A stretch of 64,000 nucleotides of DNA, from the NCBI GenBank assembly GCA_038207585.1, contig JBBQZP010000001.1, positions 186,001-250,000 on the forward strand, written 5' to 3'. Positions within the stretch are counted from its first letter, which is position 1. Each line of letters starts with the position of its first letter. The position numbers and the translations under genes were made by a program. A model generated the notes under the pieces. It had not been told where the DNA came from. It saw nothing but the letters and a program-made list of their open reading frames with translations, and did no database searches. Below are positions 9,201 to 17,413 of this stretch, in pieces. The stretch comes from JBBQZP01 sp038207585 (GTDB lineage: Bacteria > Pseudomonadota > Alphaproteobacteria > Rhodobacterales > Rhodobacteraceae).

Positions 9201-11745
9201 GGCCCGTCTGGTTCTTGTGGCGGGGCGCGGCACGATCAACCAGCAGATGGCGCAGCTTTCCGCTTTGCCCCCCGTCGCTGCCCCCCGCCTGACCGTGCCT
9301 GCGCAAACCCCACCGACCCCGACCTTGCCGGAGCTGGAGTTTTTCAACGGCACAGGCGGGTTTGCGGACGAGGGCCGCGAGTATGTGACGGTGTTGCAGG
9401 ATGGCCGAACCACACCTGCGCCATGGATCAACGTTATCGCCAACCCGGAGTTCGGGTTTCAGGTTTCGGCCGAAGGCTCGGGGCACATCTGGTCGGAAAA
9501 CAGCCGCGAAAACCAGATCACGCCATGGTCGAACGATCCTGTCACCGATCCCGCTGGCGAGGCGATCTATCTGCATGATCTGGATACCGATCAGGTCTGG
9601 ACCCCGACAGCCCTGCCGATCCGGGGGCGCGGCACCTATATTGCCCGCCACGGTTTTGGCTATTCAAGTTTTGCGCATGAAAGCAACGGCATCGCGGCCA
9701 GCATGGTGCAATTCGTGCCGCTGGATACGCCGGTCAAGATCACCCGGCTGACGCTGCGCAATACCGGCACAACGGTGCGCAACCTGTCGATCACAGGTTA
9801 TGCTGACTGGGTTCTGGGCACCTCACGCAGTGCTGCGGCGGCTTACGTGACCACAAAGGCGGATGCGGCTACAGGTGCAATTCTGGCGCAGAACACTTTC
9901 AGCACCGCATTTCCGGGCCGCGTTGCTTTTGCCGATCTTGGCGCGGATATCAGCAGTCTGACGGCGGACCGGGCGGAGTTCATCGGCGCGGGTGGCACGC
10001 TTGCAGCACCCGCAGGCCTTGACGGCCAGCCTTTTTCTGGCCGAACAGGCCCGGCACTTGACCCCTGCGCCGCACTCCAACGCCGCGTGACAGTGCAGCC
10101 TGGTCAGACGGTCGAGATCGTCTTTCAGATCGGGCAGGCCGCCAGCGAAGCGGCTGCCAGTGAGCTGATCCTGCGGATGCGCGCAGCCGATCTGGACGAC
10201 ACGTTGCGCAGGGTGAAACAGCATTGGACAAATCTGCTGACGGCGGTGCAGGTCACCTCGCCCGACCGGGCGATGGATATCATGCTGAACGGCTGGCTTT
10301 TGTATCAGACGCTGGCCTGCCGGATCTGGGCGCGGGCCGGGTTCTATCAGGCCAGCGGCGCTTACGGATTTCGCGATCAGTTGCAGGATGGCATGGCGCT
10401 GACCTTCAGCCAGCCTGCGATGACACGGGCGCATCTGTTGCGCGCAGCCAGCCGCCAGTTTCCCGAAGGTGACGTGCAGCACTGGTGGCTGCCACATTCC
10501 GGGCAAGGCGTGCGCACCCGCATTTCCGATGACCGCGTCTGGCTTGGCTACGGCGTGGCACGCTATGTTGCGGTGTCAGGCGACGCAGCAATTCTGGATG
10601 AAGCGGTGCCCTTCCTTCAGGGGCCACAGGTGCCGCCCGGTGCGCATGACGATTTTTTCCAGCCGATCGTTTCGGAAACCACCGCCAGCCTGTTTGAACA
10701 CTGCGCCCGTGGTCTGGATCAGGCGATTGATCTGACCGGCGAAAACGGCATGCCTCTGATCGGCACCGGTGATTGGAATGACGGGATGAACCGCGTTGGC
10801 GAAGGTGGGGCGGGCACCAGTGTCTGGCTGGGCTGGCTGCTGATCGCCACAATCGACATGATGGCCCCGCTTGCCGAAAGCCGTGACCCTGCGCGCGCGG
10901 CCCGGTGGCGGCTGCACGCACAGTCCGTGCGTCAGGCAATTGAAACGAGCGGCTGGGATGGCGCATGGTATCGCCGGGGCACGTTTGACGACGGCACGAT
11001 CCTTGGCTCTGCTGCATCCGAAGAATGCCGGATCGACAGCATTGCGCAATCCTGGGCCGTTCTTTCAGGCGCAGCCGATCCGGAGCGTGCCCGGATGGCA
11101 ATGGCCTCGATGACGGAACATCTGGTGCGCCCTGATCCCGGTCTGGCGCTGTTGTTCACCCCGCCCTTTGACCGCGCGCCGGATGATCCGGGCTATATCA
11201 AGGGCTATCCGCCCGGCCTGCGCGAGAATGGTGGCCAATACAGCCACGCGGCAATGTGGGCCGTTCTGGCGCAGACCCGGTTGGGCAACGGTGATGCGGC
11301 GGGCCAGCTTTTTGCCATGCTGAACCCGATCAACCACGCGCTGACACCTGCGGCGGCTGACGTTTACAAAGTGGAACCCTATGTGATTGCCGCCGATGTC
11401 TATTCAACCGCTCCCCACGAGGGCCGTGGCGGGTGGACATGGTATACAGGCTCGGCCGGATGGATGTACCGAGCGGGGATCGAGGGCCTGTTGGGCCTGA
11501 ACCGGGCCGGAACAGATCTTTCGCTGAACCCGTGTTTTCCCAAAGCCTGGCCCCGGCTTTCGGCAACCGTCACCCTGGGCGACGCCCAATTTGCCATCAC
11601 AATCCTGAATCCGGGGGGCAGCGGCAGTGGCATTGCGGCGGCAGAACTGGACGGCGTAGCACTTGCCGTCGTAAAAGACGGAGTGACCGTGCCGCTGCGG
11701 AACGGCGCGCACAAGCTGACGGTCACGTTGGGCGCAGTTGCATGA
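3277..11745 (+). CDS. ndvB: Cyclic beta-(1,2)-glucan synthase (NdvB/ChvB family)
   Basis: A 2822-residue inner-membrane enzyme that builds periplasmic cyclic beta-1,2-glucan from UDP-glucose; the size is that of NdvB/ChvB. Residues 1-400 form a soluble N-terminal region and membrane segments follow at about 412-470. A glycosyltransferase domain has DADTR near residue 632 and a WVRGDWQL motif near 790. More membrane segments lie at about 820-1000. A glucoamylase-like domain has GISESSYN near residue 1370. Two carbohydrate-binding/GH94 N-terminal-type modules follow, then a GH94 phosphorylase domain with DQLQDG near 2370 and GDWNDGM near 2498. The start is TTG, overlapping the stop of the 67-residue ORF. 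Its roles in relatives are osmoadaptation and host interaction. Confidence 0.96.
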   Translation: MNLKGLFTKASRLLPRFSDGPELGVWKDTSPVRADLFGTERLEHHAQTLAAAQAVSAGVTHRVPRLDRRVKDNAAVLLGGYRTCAQALEAGQTIAPAAEWLLDNFHLVEEQLRQIREDLPPGYYRQLPKLADGPFAGYPRVLGIAWAYIAHTDSLISGKVLSRYVSAYQQVQPLMIGELWAVAITLRVVLIENMRRLTLQIIEGHAQRRHADEIVNAVFAADQSAGQSHLSMMQKMVSGYEKEPLPEIVAAQIAQRLRGFDPAQTPLFAWLEDRLIRQGTSIEEVVANAQLRLAASNVTMRNIVTSMRLISEMDWADFFEEVSPVDARMRGASGFSDMDFATRNRYRTAIEVIARRTAHTEIDVAGASLDMAVQGDSPHTREPGYWLIDEGRPALEARLGFTPSFRLRAYRAIGQLGLPGYLAAIAALSVLILGFGLSLASVAGAGALSLVLLAITGVAIAAEVGTAIVNLIITRSVTPMALPGLDLSKGIPPDLRTVIAVPVLLYDINDLHAHIERLEVHHLSTTGGALHFALLSDAVDASSEVTAGDEALIEAALTAIVDLNRRYPSDHGPLFHFLHRRRLWNPREGVWMGWERKRGKLVELNRLLRGATDTSFGTISSPLPQGVRYVITLDADTRLLHGTVRQMVAKMAHPLNQPVFEPASRRVARGYGILQPRVTADLPTGKDGSIYQRIFSSPGGIDPYVMATSDLYQDMFGEGSFTGKGIYDVDAFQTALEGRVPDNTMLSHDLFEGVFARAALATDIEVVEDFPTRYDVDTLRRHRWVRGDWQLLPWVYGTTGAGAGGLPALGRWKMIDNLRRSLLAPMAMITLFAGWTMQPGVALIWTSLILILLAVPRLLSLPFGLVPERRGVTPRSHFAALGNDVLTALGQIALSIILLADTAASMLDAIARTIWRLGVSHRHMLEWVTAAHARGSARPSLSMQYWRMAPGVILGLGVCGVAAAVHPVLVPWLVPFALAWVAAPGLARVISLPRLARPVPPLTQDQARMLRLTARRTWRFFETFVTAQENFLPPDNFQETPKPAVANRTSPTNIGLYLLSTVVARDMGWIGQRAALQRMKDTLQTLQRMPRYRGHIYNWHDTRDLRVLNPPYISTVDSGNLAGHLIAVAQACEKWQGTLVDDATIRQSLFDTTRLAQEALREAPDASALAPRLEALAFAATTPSTELTDLIALASAAHDAALLLVGDGSDLAFWTGVSHQSLQDHLSDLENPTDADILADVEKMARANAVGMDFAFLLEPEKKLLSIGFSLDTNRLDPNCYDLLASEARLASLFAIAKGDVDTRHWFRLGRAATPLGSGSALISWSGSMFEYLMPSLVMRAPVGSVLEQTNRLVVQCQQTYGAALGIPWGISESSYNARDLEMTYQYSNFGVPGLGLKRGLSENRVIAPYATGLAAMVDPAGAVQNYDRLAALGAQGRYGFYEAVDFTAARIPENESHALVRSFMAHHQGMTITSIANTLQNGRLRTLFHAEPMIQSVELLLHERVPRDVPAAPPRAKDVLVGAAQITDAPMMRVFDAAGQAVPTAHLLSNGNYGVMLTATGEGFSRWRDLAITRWRSEATEAALGSFIFVRDTASGKLWSAGAQPLHTDAAPHRAVFSEHHAAFTHQASNFTTLTEVVVSAEDDAEARRVTLTNTGSVAREMDVTSYAELVLAPPSADQAHPAFSKMFVVTDYLPELGVIIATRRRRSSSDPEVWAAHIAVVEGPETGPIQIETDRAKFIGRGRSLAGGAMTQAPLSGTTGTVLDPIFSIRRRVSVPAGGVTRVTFWTMLAASPEALLDLVDRHRDPSAFARAATLSWTQAQVQLRHLGISHADAADFQALGGMIMRHDHRLRASSAQITAGAAPQSALWAQGISGDLPIVLVQIDDAQDIAVLTQIIAAHEYWGMRQLAVDLVILNDRMSSYVQDLQIAIDSAVRAAQSRPRATGIHAPIKGAIHTLRSDILNPGARAQLLSVARLVLVAGRGTINQQMAQLSALPPVAAPRLTVPAQTPPTPTLPELEFFNGTGGFADEGREYVTVLQDGRTTPAPWINVIANPEFGFQVSAEGSGHIWSENSRENQITPWSNDPVTDPAGEAIYLHDLDTDQVWTPTALPIRGRGTYIARHGFGYSSFAHESNGIAASMVQFVPLDTPVKITRLTLRNTGTTVRNLSITGYADWVLGTSRSAAAAYVTTKADAATGAILAQNTFSTAFPGRVAFADLGADISSLTADRAEFIGAGGTLAAPAGLDGQPFSGRTGPALDPCAALQRRVTVQPGQTVEIVFQIGQAASEAAASELILRMRAADLDDTLRRVKQHWTNLLTAVQVTSPDRAMDIMLNGWLLYQTLACRIWARAGFYQASGAYGFRDQLQDGMALTFSQPAMTRAHLLRAASRQFPEGDVQHWWLPHSGQGVRTRISDDRVWLGYGVARYVAVSGDAAILDEAVPFLQGPQVPPGAHDDFFQPIVSETTASLFEHCARGLDQAIDLTGENGMPLIGTGDWNDGMNRVGEGGAGTSVWLGWLLIATIDMMAPLAESRDPARAARWRLHAQSVRQAIETSGWDGAWYRRGTFDDGTILGSAASEECRIDSIAQSWAVLSGAADPERARMAMASMTEHLVRPDPGLALLFTPPFDRAPDDPGYIKGYPPGLRENGGQYSHAAMWAVLAQTRLGNGDAAGQLFAMLNPINHALTPAAADVYKVEPYVIAADVYSTAPHEGRGGWTWYTGSAGWMYRAGIEGLLGLNRAGTDLSLNPCFPKAWPRLSATVTLGDAQFAITILNPGGSGSGIAAAELDGVALAVVKDGVTVPLRNGAHKLTVTLGAVA

Positions 11746-11976
11746 CTGCACTGCACCGACTTGCGTCAGAGCGCCGCCACAATGCACTGAAACAAAGCGG
11801 CGAACCTGCATATTGCGCGGGCATTGAACAAGCACCGCGCGCGCAGGTTGGCCACAGCTGGTGACATTTCCTGCGCTGACGGAACCAGATTGCACCCTGA
11901 ACACTTCTAGTCCGGGACGCCTTTCGCACGGGTGTTGCCGCACCCTTCGGACCCGTTCAGCGCGTAAGGAACCCCT

Positions 11977-12906
11977 TTGAAAAATCACGGTATTTGTGTC
12001 ATCCTCAACATCGGATCGGGCAAGCCTGATGCAAAATCAGAACCCGACAATATCCAGGCAGCGTTCGCGTCGCACGGGGCCGAGATCACGCTCAAGGTCA
12101 TCAGGAAGGGGTCGCGATTGCTGGCTGAAACCCGCAAGGCCGTCGACGAAGGCTACAAGACCATTGTTGCCGCCGGCGGCGATGGCACGATTTGCGGGGT
12201 CGCGAGTGTTCTGAACGGTGGGACCATCGCAATGGGCATTCTGCCCTTGGGTACATTCAACTATTTTGCCCGCTCGCTGGACCTGCCGATGGATATTACC
12301 GAAGCCGCAGGCGTGATCGTCAAAGACCATTCGATGCCCCTGCGGATCGGGATGGTGAACGACAGCATGTTTCTGAACAACGCGAGCCTGGGGGCCTATC
12401 CGGCCATTCTTGCGGCCCGCGAGGATATCTACCGCCGGTGGGGCCGTAGCCGGGCTGCGGCCTATTGGGCGGTCATAAAGACATTGCTGACGGCACGTCG
12501 TTCGATGCGACTTCGGCTTACCGTTGACGGTAAAAGCCGCGATGTCCGCGCCCCTCTCGTCTTCGTTGTGAACAATGCGTATCAGTTGGAGCAGATGAAT
12601 CTGGACGGTGCAGAAAAAATCAAGGCGGGCGAGATGGCGCTGTTCATTGCACCCGATGCCACGCGTTTCGGGATATTGCGTCATGCAGTGGCGGTTGCCA
12701 CGGGCCTTGCGTCGGTCGAGCGAAACTTTGAACTGGTGGGCGGCCGGGAAATTGACATCCAGAACCTGGACCGGCCCACGCGCGGCAAGCGCACCATCGC
12801 CAAGGATGGAGAGCGTGAGCGCATAGCGGGCCCTTACCGGTTTCGTATTGTGCAGGAAGGGCTGCGTGTTCTTGTGCCAGCCGGACGCATAGCCGAGGTG
12901 CGATGA
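11977..12906 (+). CDS. Diacylglycerol kinase family (YegS/LCB5-type) lipid kinase
   Basis: A soluble lipid kinase of the DAGK catalytic-domain family. GGDGT at residues 67-71 is the nucleotide-binding motif and LGTFNYF at 91-97 corresponds to the conserved P/L-GT-x-N segment. The start is TTG, with AAGGA 6 bases upstream. It follows ndvB after 231 bases in which I see no gene. Transfer of phosphoglycerol onto periplasmic glucans releases diacylglycerol, so a kinase that recycles it next to ndvB would make sense; that link is inference. Sphingoid or other lipid substrates are equally possible. Confidence 0.85.
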   Translation: MKNHGICVILNIGSGKPDAKSEPDNIQAAFASHGAEITLKVIRKGSRLLAETRKAVDEGYKTIVAAGGDGTICGVASVLNGGTIAMGILPLGTFNYFARSLDLPMDITEAAGVIVKDHSMPLRIGMVNDSMFLNNASLGAYPAILAAREDIYRRWGRSRAAAYWAVIKTLLTARRSMRLRLTVDGKSRDVRAPLVFVVNNAYQLEQMNLDGAEKIKAGEMALFIAPDATRFGILRHAVAVATGLASVERNFELVGGREIDIQNLDRPTRGKRTIAKDGERERIAGPYRFRIVQEGLRVLVPAGRIAEVR

Positions 12907-13697
12907 GACGGCTTGTCCATTTGTCCGATCTGCACTTCGGGCGCGACCGGGCCGAGGTGCTGGGCCCTTTGACGCAGGCCGTGAATGCGCTGGCACCTGA
13001 TCTGATCATTATCTCGGGCGATTTCACGCAGCGCGCAACCGAAAAGCAGTTTGCGGCGGCGGCGTCGTTCCTTGCGGCATTGCGCGCCCCGACGCTTAGC
13101 GTTCCGGGCAACCATGACGTGCCACTGCACAATCTGTTCGTCCGCATCTTCATGCCTTGGCGGCGGTATAGGCGGTGGATCGACGCCGATCTTCAACCCA
13201 GCTTTGAAGACGACGAGATGGTCGTGATCGGGGTGAACACGGTCAATCCGTTCGCATGGCAACGGGGCTGGTTCAGATCACGGGCCATGCGGCGCGCCTG
13301 TGCCGCGTTTGGCACATCGACGGGCGCGCGGGCACATATTGTTGTCGCCCACCACCCGTTGGAACATCTGCCGGGAGAGGCGAAATCGCTGATGCGCGGT
13401 GCGTCAAAGGGTTTGCGGCGGCTGAGTGATTGTGGTGTTGACGCGGTGCTGTCGGGCCACCTGCACAGTTGGCGCGCCGAACCCTTTGTGCAAACAGAGG
13501 GGCGCATGTCCGCGTTGCAAGTGCATGCTGGAACCACGCTTTCCGACCGGCTGCGTGATGAGGTCAACGACTTCAACTTGATCGAGGTAGAGAAGGGCCG
13601 ACTTACCGTGACCCGCCACGCCTTTGCCGACAGCGCCGCCGGGTTTTCGGCCATGGGCGCTGTTACGTTCCACAAAACACCGGACGGCTGGATATAG
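12903..13697 (+). CDS. Calcineurin-like metallophosphoesterase
   Basis: All metal-binding motifs of the metallophosphoesterase superfamily occur in order: SDLHFG (residues 8-13), SGDFT, GNHD, a histidine pair in VVAHHP, and SGHLHSW near the C-terminus. There is no signal peptide, so the protein is cytoplasmic. The start codon overlaps the kinase stop by four bases (ATGA), so the two are translationally coupled. The family includes cyclic nucleotide and UDP-diacylglucosamine phosphodiesterases; I cannot assign the substrate. The pairing with a lipid kinase suggests lipid or glycerophosphodiester metabolism. Confidence 0.88.
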   Translation: MRRLVHLSDLHFGRDRAEVLGPLTQAVNALAPDLIIISGDFTQRATEKQFAAAASFLAALRAPTLSVPGNHDVPLHNLFVRIFMPWRRYRRWIDADLQPSFEDDEMVVIGVNTVNPFAWQRGWFRSRAMRRACAAFGTSTGARAHIVVAHHPLEHLPGEAKSLMRGASKGLRRLSDCGVDAVLSGHLHSWRAEPFVQTEGRMSALQVHAGTTLSDRLRDEVNDFNLIEVEKGRLTVTRHAFADSAAGFSAMGAVTFHKTPDGWI

Positions 13698-13705
13698 CTG
13701 TCGGG

Positions 13706-14506
13706 TCAAGGTGCTGCGGCGACAGGTGCGATTATGGTTTTGGTGGCCAGATAATCCGCCGCCAACATCCAGATGCCGACGGTGGTCAGCACAAGAATGG
13801 CAAGGCCGACAAACAGGTGCCATACGGGCGACCTTACGGGCGTTGCAGCCGGACCGGTGCCGTTATGCGTGACCAGCCACATTCCGAACCACGCCCACAA
13901 TCCGCCCACAAGATAGCCGTTCACAACATCGCTAAGGTAATGCTCGCCCAGCACCAGACGGCTGGTTCCGACCAGCAGAATGGCAAACAACCCGCCTGCC
14001 CTTGGCATCAGCGTGCCGACAACGCGCTCTCTGATCAGCATGCAGGTCACAAAGCCAAAGAAGGCCGCACTGACCGCGGCATGCCCACTGGGAAAGGAAA
14101 AACTTGCCTCAGGGTAATAGGCCAGCGCGGGACGTGTTCTTTCAAAGATGATCTTCAAGACGTGGACAGTGATCTGATTGCCCGCAAGCGCAATCCAAAG
14201 TCCGGGCAGGTAGCGCTGCCTGTCGTTCAGCCAAAGCTGGCACGACACGGCCAGCGCCATCGCCATGACAACGGCCCAGTATCCAAACGCCGTTGCGATG
14301 CCGAACACCCGCAACACGGGCGGTGAGCGAAACCCTGACAGGGCCTCCGACAGCCAGACGTCGAACTGAATGATGCGGCTGTCCCGAAAGATGTTCAGCA
14401 TGGTGCCTATGTAAAGCAACGCGAAATAGGCGGTTGCGATCACCAGCACGGTTACCGGCAGGCCGGTGACGCGCGTCGGTGACAGGCGTTGTGAAAGAAA
14501 GCTCAT
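13706..14506 (-). CDS. PAP2-family membrane phosphatase
   Basis: A polytopic membrane protein with the three motifs of the type 2 phosphatidic acid phosphatase superfamily: K118-x4-R-x-RP, PSGH at 139-142, and SR-x5-H-x3-D with R183, H189 and D193. The active site should face the periplasm. Likely substrates are phosphatidate, lipid pyrophosphates or undecaprenyl pyrophosphate. It lies 9 bases after the ABC permease on the same strand, so it is probably the last gene of the osmoprotectant operon. It converges tightly with the metallophosphoesterase, with 8 bases between the stops. Confidence 0.88.
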   Translation of the reverse strand: MSFLSQRLSPTRVTGLPVTVLVIATAYFALLYIGTMLNIFRDSRIIQFDVWLSEALSGFRSPPVLRVFGIATAFGYWAVVMAMALAVSCQLWLNDRQRYLPGLWIALAGNQITVHVLKIIFERTRPALAYYPEASFSFPSGHAAVSAAFFGFVTCMLIRERVVGTLMPRAGGLFAILLVGTSRLVLGEHYLSDVVNGYLVGGLWAWFGMWLVTHNGTGPAATPVRSPVWHLFVGLAILVLTTVGIWMLAADYLATKTIIAPVAAAP

Positions 14507-14515
14507 CGTTTTGGT

Positions 14516-15280
14516 CTATGCCTGCCCTGATTTCCATTGGCCGATGCGCTGCGACAGCACACCGAACCCCATATCCACCACAATGGCCAGACCAGACACC
14601 AACACCGCGCCCTGAATGACATAGGCGATATTGTTGCCGTTCAGCCCGATGATGATCGGCGAGCCAAGCGAGATTGCCCCCACGGTTGACGCAATCGCTG
14701 CCGTGCCGATGTTGATCGTCACCGATGTGCGCACACCCGCAAGAATGATCGGTGCGGCAAGCGGCAGTTCGATCTGCAAAAGCCTTTGCCAGCCCGTCAT
14801 CCCAATGCCTTCAGCCGCTTCCTTGGCGGCGGGGTCGACGCTTTCCAGACCCGCGATGGTGTTTTCCGAAATCGGCAGTATCCCGTACAGTGCAAGCGCA
14901 ATGAAGGCGGGCCAGAACCCGAAACCGATGACAGGCACAGACAGGGCCAGAACCGCAACCGGGGGAAAGGTCTGGCCCATCGCGGAAAGGGTTTCGATCA
15001 GTCGGCGAAATTCGCGCCCCTGCGGTCGGGTGACGAAAACGCCTGCACCGATACCGAACACGGTGGCCGTCAGCGCGGCTGCAACAACCAGCCACAGATG
15101 TGCCACAACAAGCGATACAAACGACTGCTGCTGATAAAGCGGGCGGTCAAGATCGGGAAAAAGGGCGGCGAAGAGCGGCCCGCTGTATGGCAGCACCAGA
15201 AGGAGCGTCACAAACACAGCCAGTGCGGCCAGAAACCGGGGCCATCCCAGACGGCGCGGGCGTGCTACGGCCATTGTCAC
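14516..15280 (-). CDS. Osmoprotectant-type ABC transporter permease (OpuBB/YehY-like)
   Basis: An inner-membrane permease of 254 residues with about six hydrophobic segments. The EAAEGIGMTGWQRL region is the EAA loop that contacts the ATPase in BPD-type permeases. Its start overlaps the ATPase stop by four bases. With the second permease, the ATPase and the OpuBC-like binding protein it forms a quaternary-amine (glycine betaine/choline-type) uptake system. The exact solute cannot be read from the permease. Confidence 0.87.
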   Translation of the reverse strand: MTMAVARPRRLGWPRFLAALAVFVTLLLVLPYSGPLFAALFPDLDRPLYQQQSFVSLVVAHLWLVVAAALTATVFGIGAGVFVTRPQGREFRRLIETLSAMGQTFPPVAVLALSVPVIGFGFWPAFIALALYGILPISENTIAGLESVDPAAKEAAEGIGMTGWQRLLQIELPLAAPIILAGVRTSVTINIGTAAIASTVGAISLGSPIIIGLNGNNIAYVIQGAVLVSGLAIVVDMGFGVLSQRIGQWKSGQA

Positions 15281-16203
15281 GACACCACATCTGACAGGTA
15301 AAGCGTGCCCACCGGTGCCCCCGCCTCGTCGCGCACGCCGATGCGGTCGGATTTCAGCACCACCATCCGCGACAGGGCAAGGCGCAGATTGTCGCTAGGT
15401 AGAACCGAGTCTTTCTCCATGGCCGAAATCTGGGGGCGCATCCGGTCGCCGACCGTTTCAACCGACAGCAGTTTCAGGCCGTAATCATCCTTGCCCAGAA
15501 ACGCGCGCACAAAATCATTCGCGGGCGCATTCAGGATGTCGCTCGGGCTTGCTGCCTGCACGATCCGGCCTTTGTCCAGAATGACAACACGGCTGGCAAG
15601 CCGCAGCGCCTCATCCATGTCATGGGTGACGAAAACGATGGTCTTGCCGGTTTCGGCATGAATGCGCGTCATCTCGGCTTGCAAACTGTCACGGGTGATC
15701 GGGTCAAGCGCGCCGAACGGTTCATCCATCAGCAAGACGTCCGGATCCGCGGCGAGGGCGCGGGCTACTCCCACGCGCTGCTGTTGGCCGCCCGACAACT
15801 GATGCGGATAGGACGAGCGGAAACGTGCGGCATCAAGGTTCAAAAGGCGCAGAAGGTCGGTAATCCGCGCCTGAATACGGGCGGCGTCCCAGCCCAGCAG
15901 GCGGGGGACCGTGGCGATATTCGCCTCCACCGTCCAGTGCGGAAACAGCCCGACCGACTGGATTGCATAGCCGATCCGGCGGCGCAGAACTTCGGGCGGA
16001 AAGCTGCGGATCGGCTCGCCCGCAAAATCTATTTCGCCGGATGTGTGTTCGACCAGCCGGTTGATCATCTTGAGGATGGTCGATTTGCCCGACCCCGAAG
16101 GCCCGATCAGCACGCAGAATTCCCCGCGCGCAATGGTCAGGTTCAGATCAGGCACCACCAGCGTATCGCCGAAAGACTTGGAGATATTGCGAAACTCGAT
16201 CAT
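15277..16203 (-). CDS. Osmoprotectant-type ABC transporter ATP-binding protein (OpuBA/YehX-like)
   Basis: The cytoplasmic ATPase of the importer. It has Walker A GPSGSGKST near residue 34, signature LSGGQQQR near 137, Walker B LLMDEPFGALD and the H-loop FVTHDMDEAL. The 308-residue length leaves a C-terminal extension of about 70 residues beyond the ATPase core. It ends in GTLYLSDVVS, consistent with a CBS-type osmosensing tail as in OpuA/OpuBA relatives, although I cannot delimit full CBS repeats. Four-base overlaps with both flanking permeases indicate translational coupling. Confidence 0.9.
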   Translation of the reverse strand: MIEFRNISKSFGDTLVVPDLNLTIARGEFCVLIGPSGSGKSTILKMINRLVEHTSGEIDFAGEPIRSFPPEVLRRRIGYAIQSVGLFPHWTVEANIATVPRLLGWDAARIQARITDLLRLLNLDAARFRSSYPHQLSGGQQQRVGVARALAADPDVLLMDEPFGALDPITRDSLQAEMTRIHAETGKTIVFVTHDMDEALRLASRVVILDKGRIVQAASPSDILNAPANDFVRAFLGKDDYGLKLLSVETVGDRMRPQISAMEKDSVLPSDNLRLALSRMVVLKSDRIGVRDEAGAPVGTLYLSDVVS

Positions 16204-17354
16204 GCGGCACCCTTTTGCGACAACACAACGACCAGCTTGAACAGTGCATCGGCCACAACCGCGATGGCTATGATCGGCAAAGCGCCAAGCAACACCAGAT
16301 CAAGCGCGTTGGAAAACAGCCCCTGAAACATGATCGCCCCCAACCCGCCCGCACCGATCAGGGCAGCGACTGCGGCAAGCCCGATGGCCTGCACGACGGT
16401 GATGCGCAACCCCGACAGGAACACCGGCAGGGCCAGCGGCACCTCGACGTGCCAGAAGACCTGACGCGGTGTCATGCCCATGCCCGTGGCCGCGTCAACC
16501 ACAGCGGCGGGCACCTGCGCCAGCCCTTCGGCGGTGTTGCGCACGATGGGCAGAATGGAGTACAACGTCAGGGCAATGATCGCAGGCGCAAGGCCGATCC
16601 CGCTGATCCCCATCGCCTTCAGCGCGGGCAGGGCCACGGCAAGGGCTGAAAGCGGCGCGATCAGCAGCCCGAACAGCGCAATCGACGGCACCGTCTGGAT
16701 GATATTCAGCACCGAAAGAATAGCACCGCCAAGCCGTTCGCGACGATGCGCCACAACGCCCAGCGGAATACCGACCAGCAGCGTCGGCAGCAATGCGGCA
16801 GAAACGACCACGAAATGCCGCGCAAGCGAGGATTGAAAAAGATCGGCCTTGTTGGCGTATTCTTTCAGGATCGACATCTGGTCAAGATGCCCCGCCACGA
16901 TCAGGACGGCGATTGGCAGGCTGGCCGCGAACCCGGTCAACACTCGCGTCACCGGCCCCAACCCCGCGCGCGCGGTCAGGTCGGCTAAGGCCAGCGACAT
17001 TGAGGCAATCATCAACCAGAAGCCCGACCCGAACGACGTGCGCGCCGATGTGCTGGCCGCCGTTTGCGCCAATCGTTGGGCGCCAGTGCCTGCGATGTAA
17101 ACGATCCCTGCCAGCAGCAACACCGTTGCGACAATCAAAATGATGGGAACGCGGGGGCGCTGCGGCACGAATGCCCCCGCAAAGATCATGATGCCCGGTA
17201 GCACAGCAATCGCCATCGCCTGCAACGGCAACTGCCAAAGAAATACCGGCTGACCGGAGATCAACCGGTTTGGCGCGTGGGTCAGAAACGGCAGGGCAAC
17301 TGCCCCGAAAAGCAGCAGCAGTGACAGCACAAACAAAGGCCGGTTCTCGATCAC
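16200..17354 (-). CDS. Osmoprotectant-type ABC transporter permease (YehW/OpuBD-like, long form)
   Basis: The second permease of the importer. The N-terminal 130 residues carry extra membrane segments not needed for the core permease. The C-terminal 200 residues match the BPD permease fold, with the EAA-loop region AATGMGMTPRQVF. I chose the GTG at 17354 because GGAG lies 5 bases upstream; an in-frame GTG at 17375 would add seven residues. It follows the binding-protein gene with a strong hairpin in between, which would lower its expression relative to the binding protein. Confidence 0.87.
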   Translation of the reverse strand: MIENRPLFVLSLLLLFGAVALPFLTHAPNRLISGQPVFLWQLPLQAMAIAVLPGIMIFAGAFVPQRPRVPIILIVATVLLLAGIVYIAGTGAQRLAQTAASTSARTSFGSGFWLMIASMSLALADLTARAGLGPVTRVLTGFAASLPIAVLIVAGHLDQMSILKEYANKADLFQSSLARHFVVVSAALLPTLLVGIPLGVVAHRRERLGGAILSVLNIIQTVPSIALFGLLIAPLSALAVALPALKAMGISGIGLAPAIIALTLYSILPIVRNTAEGLAQVPAAVVDAATGMGMTPRQVFWHVEVPLALPVFLSGLRITVVQAIGLAAVAALIGAGGLGAIMFQGLFSNALDLVLLGALPIIAIAVVADALFKLVVVLSQKGAA

Positions 17355-17383
17355 GCACACTCCGCCGTTTGGCACGGGAAAGG

Positions 17384-17405
17384 CCCGCCCCCAGTGTGGG
17401 GCGGG
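17384..17405 (-). terminator. GC-rich hairpin between binding-protein and permease genes
   Basis: CCCGCCCC (17384-17391) and GGGGCGGG (17398-17405) form a perfect 8-bp stem with a 6-base loop. On the minus strand a short CCTTT follows. It sits between the binding-protein stop and the permease start. It probably acts as a partial terminator or RNA-stabilising element rather than the operon end. Confidence 0.55.
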
Positions 17406-17413
17406 GGCTTGGC

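Noticed and set aside
11881..11902. GGAAC upstream of the lipid kinase as another EcfG-type promoter
   Set aside because: No GTT at the required 16-18 base spacing.
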